Shown: positions 26,230-34,274 of the stretch, in pieces
How the letters are laid out: every line of letters starts with the position of its first letter
Numbering within the stretch: position 1 is the stretch's first letter
Source: Streptomyces sp. NBC_01381
GTDB taxonomy: Bacteria > Actinomycetota > Actinomycetes > Streptomycetales > Streptomycetaceae
DNA length: 64,000 nt
Assembly (NCBI RefSeq): GCF_026340305.1
Contig: NZ_JAPEPI010000002.1
Coordinates: 2,976,001-3,040,000 of the forward strand
Direction: 5' to 3'
The notes under the pieces: generated by a model
What the model saw: the letters and a program-made list of their open reading frames with translations, nothing else
Database searches by the model: none
What the model was told of the DNA's origin: nothing
Program-made: the position numbers and the translations under genes

Positions 26230-29154
26230 TTAATTGTGAGAATCGGGCGGGAGCGGGAACTCCCTGAGCCAGTGCCGGACTGTCTCCGCCTCCTCCTTGA
26301 GCCCGAGCGCCTCAAGCAGCTTCACCTGTAGGTCCAGCACAGCGTGAAGCTGCGGGAATGCGGACGGCATCGTGGCAACGTGACTGAGATAAAGCTCCGC
26401 AGCCTCCTCCGTCGCGCGTAGCGACTTAAAAAGATCACCTCCCGCCGCCAGAAGCGTCGCGAAGACGGCCAGTGAGGTGGCGAGGTCGGGTTCGTGGGCG
26501 GCCGGGTTGTCCGCCGCGAGCCGACGCCGGATCTCCACCGCCTGCTCTACGGCAGTCAGGGCTTCCCTCCGCCGCCCCACCTCTGACAACTGGATGCTGA
26601 GGTTGGCCAGTGAGGTGGCGAGGTCGGGTTCGTGGGCGGCCGGGTTGTCCGCCGCGAGCCGACGCCGGATCTCCACCGCCTGCTCTACGGCAGTCAGGGC
26701 TTCCCCCCGCCGCCCCACCTCTGACAACTGGATGCCGAGGTTAGACAGCGAGCGCGCCAGATCGGGTTCGTAGGCAGCCGGATTGCCCGCCGCAAGCAGG
26801 CGGTAGATTTCCACCGCCTGCTCGGTGGCGGTCAGGGCATCTCTCCGCCGCCCCACCTCTGACAACTGGATGCTGAGGTTGGCCAGTGAGGTGGCGAGGT
26901 CGGGTTCGTGGGCGGCCGGGTTGTCCGCCGCGAGCCGACGCCGGATCTCCACCGCCTGCTCCACGGCAGTCAGGGCTTCCCCCCGCCGCCCTGCCTCCGA
27001 CAGCCGAATGCCGAGGTTGGACAGCGAGGCGGCGAGGTCGGGTTGGTAGGCGGCTGGGTTGCCCACTGCGCGTTGCTGGTACACGCGAGCGAGGGCGGTG
27101 GTGAGGTGAAGGGCGAGAGGGCTGATGATGCGGGACGGGTAAGGGAGTGCAGCTACCGCGGTCTGGACGGCTTGGTGGTCGAGGGGGACGGTGTCCAGGG
27201 CCGTGTCCACGATGCGCAGGATGTGTTCGCTCTCGGGGGCGCGGCCGGCGTTGTAGTGGGCGATCGCGGCTCGGGCCAGGACGGTGATGAGCTGGGCCTG
27301 TTGTCCGGGTGCTGCCGCGCCGAGCAGGGCGGGCAACGTGAGGTCGCCTTCGGTGAGGGTGCGGGAAGCGTGGTACTCGGCGATGCGGTCGGGTTGGAGG
27401 GAGCCCCAGTACCGGTCACCGTCGGCCGGGTACAGGGAGGCGAGCCATGCGGCGGCGAGTGCCGTCTGATCGGCGGGCAGGCCAGGCAGGGTCGCGAGCA
27501 CCCCCACGGCCTCTTCATCCTCGTCCTCTTTCCCCTTGCTTGCTCCGCAGAGGGCGGCCACGGCCACGGCGGCGCCCAGGGTGGGGGCGGGCAGGTCGAG
27601 TTTGTAGGCGGGTGCTTTGGCGCTGGCCTCCCAGAAGCGGTCCTCGTGTTTGAGCAGGGTGCGCTCCGGTGGGGTACCGGGGGCCGCATCGACGGGTCGG
27701 GGTCCGTGCTGCAGGAGGGCGATCAGGGCGGTCATCTGCAGGGTGAGGACGTTGTCGTAGCGGTAGTCGTGCAGGTCCGCAGGGGGCCGGAGCGCGGCAG
27801 CCAGGCACGCCCAGTCGTGTGCGGGCAGGGTGGATAGCAGCGGGAGCAGACGGGCGAGGTCGTGGGCGGCCAGGCGGAAGGCGTCGTGCCGGTCATGGGC
27901 GGGCTGGCTGGTGGGAATGAGAGGGGTGAGTGGGATAACTGGGGCTTCTTCGAGGAGGTCTCGCACGACCGGGGTGGCCTGGAGGGAGCCGGTGCGCCAT
28001 TGGCCGTCGGAGCGGGCGAGCAGCAGTACGCGTACACGGTGGCGCGAGCGGTGCAGGTGAGTGACGAGGCGGCGCAGCAGGCGGGGACGGGTCTCGGCGT
28101 AGTCGACGACCAGGAGCAGGGGTAGGGCGGTGTTGAAAGTGGTGAAGTCGGGTGGAGCCAGGGTGGGGTCGTCGGCGAGGTCGGAACTCAGATGCCCGGC
28201 GACCCAGCCATGCCAGCCGAGGGTGTCGGTGAGGCGGCGGGCGAGGCGGGTCTTGCCCTGTCCCCCAGGCCCGGTCAGTACACGCAGTTGAATGGCAGGC
28301 GGGCCCTTCTCGCACCACAAGCGCAGGTCGGCGAGTTCGCTGGCGCGGCCGTGGAAGGCGACGGCTTCGGCATCGGCGCGCAGAAGAGCGGCAGGAGAGC
28401 GGAGGTTGCGGTCGACAGCAGCGGGGGTAAGCAGGGCGGCGGGTTCGACCGGTTCCAGGACGGGTTCCCAGCCGGTGTGCTCGGCAATGAGCGTGCGGAA
28501 GGCTTCGTCGGCCAGCAGGCGTGCAGTGGGGGTGGCAGTCAGGCGGGTTCCGCCGCCGTCGGCCTGGCGGTCGCGGCGTATGACGCCGCACAAGAGGTCT
28601 CCGCCGTAGCCGTCGTCGGTGAGGACGGCGGCGCCCGACATGCCCGACCAGCGGCTCCCCCCTCCGATGATATAGGCGGCAGGGACGGGGTCGGTGCTGG
28701 TGAGTTCGTAGCGGCCGGCCAGGGAGCCGGTGCCCGGGGCGATACGGCCGGTGAACTGCTCGTCGAGGCGCCGGCCGTCGGTGGTGTCCTTCTGCATGCG
28801 GGGGAAGCCGAACGCGGTGACCGGGTGGGGGCGGGTTCCGATGATGAGGCCGTAGCGCTGGGGCGGCCGGGTGAGCAGGTCACCGAGGGACTGTGGAACC
28901 TGCCAGCCGACGCCTTCCGCGATTTCGATCAGCGCGGCGTCCACGGTGTCGTCCCAGCGCTGCCAGCGCACGACCACGGGAAACTCTTCCTCGCCGGTGC
29001 CGGGCAGGCTCACCATTACCGGGCTGTCGGCGTCGGCGCCCAGGATGTGGGCGGCGGTCAGCACCAGCCGCGGCGCGATGAGGTAGCCCGAGCCGAATCC
29101 TGTCGTCCCCTCCGGATGGTTCACCCAGACCTGCACCCGCCGGTCGAACTCCAC
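26230..29154 (-). CDS. Trypsin-like protease - STAND NTPase - TPR protein
   Basis: A 974-residue protein with three modules. Residues ~1-215 are a trypsin-fold protease with His36 (LTAAHIL), Asp72 (DAALIEI) and Ser173 (GMSGAAV), so all triad residues are present. Residues ~262-600 are a STAND-type NTPase: HGR at the start, Walker A GPGGQGKT (295-302), Walker B LLLVVDYAE (Asp351). Residues ~690-940 are TPR-like repeats of 46 residues. There is no signal peptide. In STAND proteins the repeats sense a cue and the NTPase activates the effector; here the effector would be a protease. The Trypco2 gene is 12 bp upstream, so both form one operon. Confidence 0.85.
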   Translation of the reverse strand: MEFDRRVQVWVNHPEGTTGFGSGYLIAPRLVLTAAHILGADADSPVMVSLPGTGEEEFPVVVRWQRWDDTVDAALIEIAEGVGWQVPQSLGDLLTRPPQRYGLIIGTRPHPVTAFGFPRMQKDTTDGRRLDEQFTGRIAPGTGSLAGRYELTSTDPVPAAYIIGGGSRWSGMSGAAVLTDDGYGGDLLCGVIRRDRQADGGGTRLTATPTARLLADEAFRTLIAEHTGWEPVLEPVEPAALLTPAAVDRNLRSPAALLRADAEAVAFHGRASELADLRLWCEKGPPAIQLRVLTGPGGQGKTRLARRLTDTLGWHGWVAGHLSSDLADDPTLAPPDFTTFNTALPLLLVVDYAETRPRLLRRLVTHLHRSRHRVRVLLLARSDGQWRTGSLQATPVVRDLLEEAPVIPLTPLIPTSQPAHDRHDAFRLAAHDLARLLPLLSTLPAHDWACLAAALRPPADLHDYRYDNVLTLQMTALIALLQHGPRPVDAAPGTPPERTLLKHEDRFWEASAKAPAYKLDLPAPTLGAAVAVAALCGASKGKEDEDEEAVGVLATLPGLPADQTALAAAWLASLYPADGDRYWGSLQPDRIAEYHASRTLTEGDLTLPALLGAAAPGQQAQLITVLARAAIAHYNAGRAPESEHILRIVDTALDTVPLDHQAVQTAVAALPYPSRIISPLALHLTTALARVYQQRAVGNPAAYQPDLAASLSNLGIRLSEAGRRGEALTAVEQAVEIRRRLAADNPAAHEPDLATSLANLSIQLSEVGRRRDALTATEQAVEIYRLLAAGNPAAYEPDLARSLSNLGIQLSEVGRRGEALTAVEQAVEIRRRLAADNPAAHEPDLATSLANLSIQLSEVGRRREALTAVEQAVEIRRRLAADNPAAHEPDLATSLAVFATLLAAGGDLFKSLRATEEAAELYLSHVATMPSAFPQLHAVLDLQVKLLEALGLKEEAETVRHWLREFPLPPDSHN
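26471..27022 (-). repeat. Four near-identical 138-bp repeats coding for TPR units
   Basis: Period-138 repeats start near 26,471, 26,609, 26,747 and 26,885. Long runs are identical between units, also at synonymous sites (for example AGTGAGGTGGCGAGGTCGGG). Each codes for one 46-residue TPR-like unit (LSNLGI.LSE.GRR..ALTA…). Such identity points to recent duplication or gene conversion. Confidence 0.85.
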
Positions 29155-29166
29155 CAGCCGCCCCGT

Positions 29167-29550
29167 TCACTCGCAGCTGCCCGCGGCCCGCTTGCGGCGG
29201 GTCTTCTCCACGTCGCTGACGTCGATGTCGCCGCCGCCGGGCAGGTGCGGAGTCATTGCCACGGTCACCGTGTGGGTGGCCCTGCTGCCGCTTTCCTTCT
29301 TCCCGCCCAGGCTGATCACGCTCCACCGCAGTCCGCCGTCGACGCCCTTGGCGCTGGTCAGCTCCAGGCCGAGTTCCAGCGTGATCTCCCCCAGCGTGAA
29401 CAGCACCCCCCGGTGCCCGGCGCCCGCAGGAGCGGCGATCCGGTCCTGCGCCTCGGCGATCTGATCCCGCAGCAGGGTGATCGCGTCCGCCAGGTCCATC
29501 CACTCCTGATCCGAACCACTTGCGTTGCCCACCACGATCCCCTTCGCCAC
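29167..29550 (-). CDS. Trypco2-like (trypsin-co-occurring domain 2) small protein
   Basis: A 127-residue protein. It reads LADAITLLRDQIAEAQDR, then GVLFTLGEITLELGLELTSA (strand-rich) and GLRWSVISLGGKKESGSRA, THTVTVAMTP near the end. This helix-then-beta pattern matches the Trypco2 family, small proteins encoded next to trypsin-NTPase conflict genes; a second one is at 55,708. GTG 29550 is preferred to 29568 because GGGAGGGG lies just upstream. It comes first in the operon with the trypsin-STAND gene, so the product may gate the protease; this is inference. Confidence 0.78.
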   Translation of the reverse strand: MAKGIVVGNASGSDQEWMDLADAITLLRDQIAEAQDRIAAPAGAGHRGVLFTLGEITLELGLELTSAKGVDGGLRWSVISLGGKKESGSRATHTVTVAMTPHLPGGGDIDVSDVEKTRRKRAAGSCE

Positions 29551-29792
29551 CCCGCCCCCTCCCTGCACGGCGGGACGAGGAGGCGGCTACGCACATCCTC
29601 CCGGCACGAACCAGCGGAAACCATGCTGAGGCTGTCGTATTTTCGAGAACCTGACACGGCCTCGGCCCGGCGACGGCACGGTCAAACTCGCCCGCCACGG
29701 CAACCCGTCATGACTCGTGCGTACATGCCTTACTTGCCTTACACATCTCCAGCCCATTGACCTGTAGAGATGCTTGACAGCACTAGATAACG

Positions 29793-29960
29793 ATGAAACA
29801 CGGCGTTGAAGGCCAGGCCGAGCGCGGCGAGTTGGTCCTACAGGATCCGGCCCGCGTCATCGCGAAGGCACTCGGTTACCACGACAAGGCGGCCACCCGC
29901 CTGGTCACCGAACTTGGAGGAACCTGGAGCCGATACGCCCCCGGTGACCACACACGGTGA
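29793..29960 (+). pseudogene. Short 3'-end remnant of an unidentified actinobacterial gene
   Basis: A 55-codon frame reads LQDPARVIAKALGYHDKAA then TWSRYAPGDHTR before TGA. The ALGYHDK…W..YAPGDHTR ending recurs as the C-terminus of longer actinobacterial site-specific-recombinase-region proteins as far as I recall, but the 5' part is missing. I treat it as a truncated relic. The flanks 29,551-29,792 and 29,961-30,286 show no gene. Confidence 0.35.
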
Positions 29961-30286
29961 CGTCAGGACCGACCTCACCAAGGAATACGCGACGCCTCAA
30001 CATGCGAGCCCACCAGTCTCGCGACCGTAGTCACTGCGATAGTTCAGAGAATACGGCTCCACCCCGGGCGTGGTCATCACGCTGTCGGTACAGGCAGACG
30101 GCCACGAGGAAACGGTCCTGAAGACCTGGACTGCCGGACTCGGCGAGTCCACTGGGCCGTGAGCGCCCCGAGAGCGGCAGAGGCCACCTCACGCGATCAA
30201 CTCCGCCCCGCATGCTCCTCGTCGGCGGCCTGCTGACTATCGATCAAGTCTGTTGATGCACGCTCGCAGAGGGTGAGGCTGGGTTG

Positions 30287-31819
30287 TCACGGTGCCGGTG
30301 GAGTCCCGTCCGTCGGGTGACCGCGTGGGGTTGGTTCAACGCTTGTGGTGAATGGAGTGCTGGGCGCCCGGCTGAGGTTCTCCGTCTGCCGCGGTGCTCT
30401 TGGGTGTGTCGGCCGGGCCTGGCTTGCTTCACCGGGAGTGTGCATGACCACGGGCGGGATGGGTCTGGAGCCGGGAATGTTGATGCGGATGCGCATGGTC
30501 GGCGGTCGGGCCGGGGTGTGCTGATTGTCCTGCTGCTGTCCGGTGGTTGTGTTCTCTTGGCCGTGCTCGGGGCAGTCATTGCCCGGTGGGCGGGCCGCCG
30601 GTGGAGAGGCTGGCGTCGGGTGGGGCCTTCTGGCGAAGGGGTTGAGGCGAGAGGGGATGAACGGCTGCGGACTCGCCGGTTGGTTCAGGGTGCGCGTCTG
30701 GTCGGCGTTCGGCGCCGGTGCGGGCGGCTGCCGTGTGGCGGGCTGGGCCCATGACCCGGTGGTCTTCCGCCGTGGCAGTGGGGGCCGGGCGCCCGGTGTG
30801 GGCATGCGCAGGACCAGTGTGGGGGTGTCCGCGGCGGAAACGGGGGCCGGGCCTGCGCCGGGCCTGCGCAGTTCCAGTGTGGGAGCGTCGGCGCTGGAGG
30901 CGGGGAGAGTGCCCTCGTGCGGCGCGTCGGGCGCGCAGCTGGAGCACAGTCGCGGTGCCCAGCCGTGCTCATCGCTGTAGCCGAAGGAGGGACGGCGGCA
31001 CTGGGGGCAGGCGAGCTCTCCGCGGCGCTGCGCCTGGTCGATGAGGAGTTCGCGGCTCATCCGCGCGGCGGCGTCTGCTTCAGAGGAGGCCGGGTCGGGC
31101 ACATGGACCGTGATCTTGAGAGCGGGGGTCTTGCGCGAGGTCGACTCCATCTCGCTCATCAGAAGCTGCAGGTCCCTGGGCGTGACGCGGTCGTGGAAGG
31201 TCAAGCGCTGTGCGGTGTCGGGTTTGCGTGAGCGCAGCCGGCTGCTTCGGCGGTCGGCGTCCGCACGGTCCCAGGCTTTCGTCCACTCGGGCAGCTCGCT
31301 TCTACGGACGTTGCAGGCCTCGGCGAAGGCCGCTACGAATGTCCGGCTGGGTGTGGAGCTGCCTTTGAGGACCCGTCCGACGGTGCTGTGCGGCAGGCGC
31401 CCCACTCCGCCCAGACGGGTGTCAAGGGAGCGGAGGGGCGGCCGGCCATCGTCGTGGTGGAGATCGACGAGCGCGGAGTGCAGATCGGCGAAGTCCTTGA
31501 CGACGCTGATGTGCACTCCGCTTCGGTGACCGCTGACCACGCCCTGAGTGCGGGCCTCGTCGCGCCGGGCGTGCTTCCACAGCCGTTCGGCTTCTTTCGT
31601 GCTGCGTCCGCAGGCCGCGGCGTAGGCCAGGACCACAGCCGGGTTCTGCGGCACGCTGCGCCCGGAGGCAGCGCGCGCGAGAGTGTCCGCGCTGTACTCG
31701 GTACCAGAGGCGAGCTGCTCGTAGGTCAGAGCGGCATCTTCCCTGCCGTTACGCAGCCACGTCACCAGAGCCAGTAACGACCGGCTGCACCGGGGGATCG
31801 GGTTCTCGCGGCGTGCCAT
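30287..31819 (-). CDS. HTH-domain protein with zinc ribbon and disordered tail
   Basis: A 510-residue protein. The N-terminal ~90 residues look like an XRE-type HTH (LTYEQLASGTEYSADTLARA, AASGRSVPQNPAVVLAYA). A second HTH-like stretch lies at ~125-180 (GVGRLPHSTVGRVLKGSS, FVAAFAEACNV). A zinc ribbon with two Cys pairs (CPQC … CSSC) is at ~275-300, and the last ~200 residues are Pro/Ala/Thr-rich and likely disordered. Two HTHs plus a zinc ribbon suggest a DNA-binding regulator, perhaps of the island. The small membrane gene ends 7 bp upstream, so they are co-transcribed. Confidence 0.7.
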   Translation of the reverse strand: MARRENPIPRCSRSLLALVTWLRNGREDAALTYEQLASGTEYSADTLARAASGRSVPQNPAVVLAYAAACGRSTKEAERLWKHARRDEARTQGVVSGHRSGVHISVVKDFADLHSALVDLHHDDGRPPLRSLDTRLGGVGRLPHSTVGRVLKGSSTPSRTFVAAFAEACNVRRSELPEWTKAWDRADADRRSSRLRSRKPDTAQRLTFHDRVTPRDLQLLMSEMESTSRKTPALKITVHVPDPASSEADAAARMSRELLIDQAQRRGELACPQCRRPSFGYSDEHGWAPRLCSSCAPDAPHEGTLPASSADAPTLELRRPGAGPAPVSAADTPTLVLRMPTPGARPPLPRRKTTGSWAQPATRQPPAPAPNADQTRTLNQPASPQPFIPSRLNPFARRPHPTPASPPAARPPGNDCPEHGQENTTTGQQQDNQHTPARPPTMRIRINIPGSRPIPPVVMHTPGEASQARPTHPRAPRQTENLSRAPSTPFTTSVEPTPRGHPTDGTPPAP

Positions 31820-31826
31820 CGGACGG

Positions 31827-32039
31827 TCAGGCCTGCGCGAGCCGCCGTGCGGCCGTTCGGCTGCGCCGCAGCCTCACCGCGAGGCGGCCGAGGGAGACGG
31901 CCTCGAGGAGCAAGACGACTACGCTCACGGCCGGCAGACCGGCGGCGGCCAGGGCGGCGGCAACGATGATGATCACGATGAGGACGACTGCCTCGGGCGT
32001 AGTCAGAGGACGCGACGTGCCGCAAGTTGCGTTGTTCAA
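31827..32039 (-). CDS. Small membrane protein (70 residues)
   Basis: The protein has one or two hydrophobic segments (AVVLIVIIIVAAALAAAG and LPAVSVVVLLLEAVSLG) followed by an Arg-rich tail (RLAVRLRRSRTAARRL), which should remain in the cytoplasm. No family is recognised. It is directly upstream (7 bp) of the HTH/zinc-ribbon gene on the same strand. Confidence 0.6.
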   Translation of the reverse strand: MNNATCGTSRPLTTPEAVVLIVIIIVAAALAAAGLPAVSVVVLLLEAVSLGRLAVRLRRSRTAARRLAQA

Positions 32040-32734
32040 CTCTTCGCCTAACTGTTCGTTTGGGGCTCAACTACATGTACTGCGGGCTCAGTTGCTGGTA
32101 CTGCGAGTTGTGCTGGTCGTGCGCCGGGTCGGTTGCCGCCGCCCGGGTGGTTAGCGATGTTGCAGCATCCCGGGCCCCAGTACTATCCGCCGGGCGCGCA
32201 ATCCGCAGATGTGTCCCTTTGCCGGTCTGGCTCCACGGCGGCCCCCCGCGGGGGATCGTGCCTGTTCACAGGTGGTGTGGTGGGCTGCTTTCCGCAGTTG
32301 TGTCCCACCTTTCGACCGACCCGATCGTCACCGAGGGTGACAATCCGCAGGGGTGTCCCGCGATCCACTACAGCTTTCGGACATGCCGGAACGCGCATCT
32401 CCGCAGCTCGGAACGGGAATTGCCGCCTCTGTTTCCGCGCCCGCGTCCCAACCTTGACCTTCGCGCCGACATGCCTGATCTTTGTGCGTGCCTGCCTGCA
32501 TGGCCTCACGGCCACCAGCGGGCTCTCCGAAGTACTGCGGGCAACACAGTCACCCAGGAGACAGAGCGCCCGTTGCCGCGGGAGAAGCTCACCGTTCTGG
32601 CGCCGCCCACCGCGGCGCCAGAACGTTCCTTGGCCCGCCAGCCCGCCGACTCGACTCGTGAGGCCTTCCTGCCACGGGGCGGCACGCACACTCGCAGTCC
32701 TGCGCAGATGTCGTACGCGACCGCGTCGCGGCCG
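32040..32734. other. Gene-free stretch between island gene and IS
   Basis: No gene is supported. Open frames exist (for example 32,183-32,689 reverse) but their composition is not protein-like and no family motif is seen. The start (32,040-32,130) is comparatively AT-rich (GTTCGTTTGGGGCTCAAC) and may hold the promoter of the small membrane gene. Confidence 0.5.
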
Positions 32735-33901
32735 TGTGGGTGCCCGAAACTCGGCCGCCCTATGCGACCTGGTTGTATTCGTGGATCACGCCACCGAGTA
32801 GATCTCGACGGATGACCTTGCCGTCCGGGCCGACCGGGTCGGGGAGTGGTCGCAGGGGTGCTGCTTGTTGGAGGGCGCGATGGGGGCGATGGGTGTTGAA
32901 GTGCGTTTCGTATGTGGCCAGTACGTTGCGCAGGTGCCGTTCGTTGATGATCAGTGTGCGGTCGAGGAGTTCTCGGCGGCATCCGCCGATCCAGCGCTCG
33001 ATGTACGCGTTTGCCTTGTGGTGCCTGGACCGGAGTGAGCAGGACCTGGATGGTCTCGGATGCAAGGACGGCGTCGAAGTCGTCGGTGAACTTCGAGTCT
33101 CTGTCCCGGATCAGGAACTTCACTCGGTCGACGTGGTCGTCCAGCGCCATGAGGAGGTCGCGGGCCTGCTGGACTGCCCAGTGGCCGGTCGGGTGGGCGG
33201 TGACGCCAAGGAGGTGTATTTGGCGGGTGGAGATGTCCATGGCCGCCATGCAGTACAGGCGCCGCAGTAACACGGTGTCGACGTGGAAGAAGTCCACCGC
33301 GAGGATCCCGGAGGCCTGGCTGCGCAGGAACTGTGCCCAGGTCGGGCCCGAGCGTCGTGGTGCCGGGTCGATCCCGGCTCTCTTCAGGATCGCCCAGACC
33401 GTGGAGGCGCCAACTGGACGACCGGCGCGGGCCAGTTCGCCTGCGATCCTGCGGTATCCCCAGTGCGGGTTCTCCGTGGCCATCCTCAGCATCAGCTAGC
33501 GTACGGTGGGCGGGGTTGGTGGTCGGCCTGGTCCTCGGCGTTTGTAGGTCCAGCGGTGCTTGACCATGTCGGAGTGCTAGCGCAGCAGCGTGCCCGGAGT
33601 GACGAACAGGTGCCCTCGCAAATCCTTGGGCAGCAGCCGGGACAGCGCCGCGATCACTGCCCGGTCCGCCCATGAGGGGTGTGGCCGGCCAACCTGGCGG
33701 CGGAGAACAGTGAGTTGGTGCCGCAGTACGAGTATTTCCGCATTCTTGGAAGCCTCCGATCGCGCCAGCAACGCAATCCATCCCAGGACCTTCGAGAAGG
33801 TCAGATACAGCAGTCGCAGAGCCATGCCCCAGGATCTCGCCACGCCTGGCCTGGACCGCAAGGCCAGGTCAGCAGGGGTAGCCGAGTTTCGGGCACCCAC
33901 A
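32735..33901 (-). mobile_element. Insertion sequence (type B), perfect 21-bp TIRs
   Basis: The left end TGTGGGTGCCCGAAACTCGG(C) and the right end (reverse strand) are identical for 21 bp, giving an exact 1,167-bp IS. The single transposase frame is dead (two stops and a frameshift). Related left ends occur at 49,869, 50,378 and 58,869. No clear target-site duplication was found. Confidence 0.85.
32760..33825 (-). pseudogene. DDE (rve-type) transposase, two stops and a frameshift
   Basis: The gene starts MALRLLYLTFSKVLGWIAL (33,825) with LVLRHQLTVLRRQVG. It is stopped by TAG near 33,579 and again near 33,496, then continues PHWGYRRIAGELARAG, ILAVDFFHVDTV (first Asp), FLIRDRDSKF (second Asp) before a frameshift near 33,030. 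The last part holds YIERWIGGCRREL (Glu) and ends GGVIHEYNQVA at 32,760. All family blocks are present, so decay is recent. Confidence 0.85.
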
Positions 33902-34153
33902 GGCGCCGGGAAGTCGAAGGTATTCCGGGAAGGGTTGCAGAATAAAGTCCGTCAATAGGCCGTCGCCGATGGACGCTGTGACAGACACTGCTCGGTCGAT
34001 CCACCTTGCGTGTATGCGCATATCTGTCAAGGAATACGGCTGCTTGCTACCACCAGGTGCGGCTACCCGTGCCAAGTCAGCGGCCGCGAGCCGAACTTGT
34101 TCAGGCCGAGCCCGCTCCTGAGCCGTCAGTCCGCCACCATCGGCATACCTCAT
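33902..34153 (-). pseudogene. Truncated gene with an IS630-like transposase N-terminus
   Basis: The frame starts MRYADGGGLTAQERARPEQ, a start shared by HTH domains of IS630-type transposases in Streptomyces, but soon changes to sequence with no resemblance to that family (MRIHARWIDRAVSVTASIG). It runs into the right end of IS B, which cuts it. It is a relic or a recombined fragment. The 34,154-34,274 gap shows no gene. Confidence 0.45.
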
Positions 34154-34274
34154 CCCTCCGGCATAGCGCGGCCGAGACTAATCGTCACGGCTTGACGTAA
34201 CCTCAGCCGTTAAAGATTTCTAGCTTGTGGCCCACCTTGCCTCACACCACTCACCGCAACAATCTCACCCTCGA

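Noticed and set aside
26471..27022. CRISPR array
   Set aside because: The repeats are 138 bp, contiguous, without spacers, and are in frame in a TPR coding region.
32183..32689. 168-codon reverse ORF near IS B
   Set aside because: Composition is not protein-like, there is no ribosome-binding site and no family motif.
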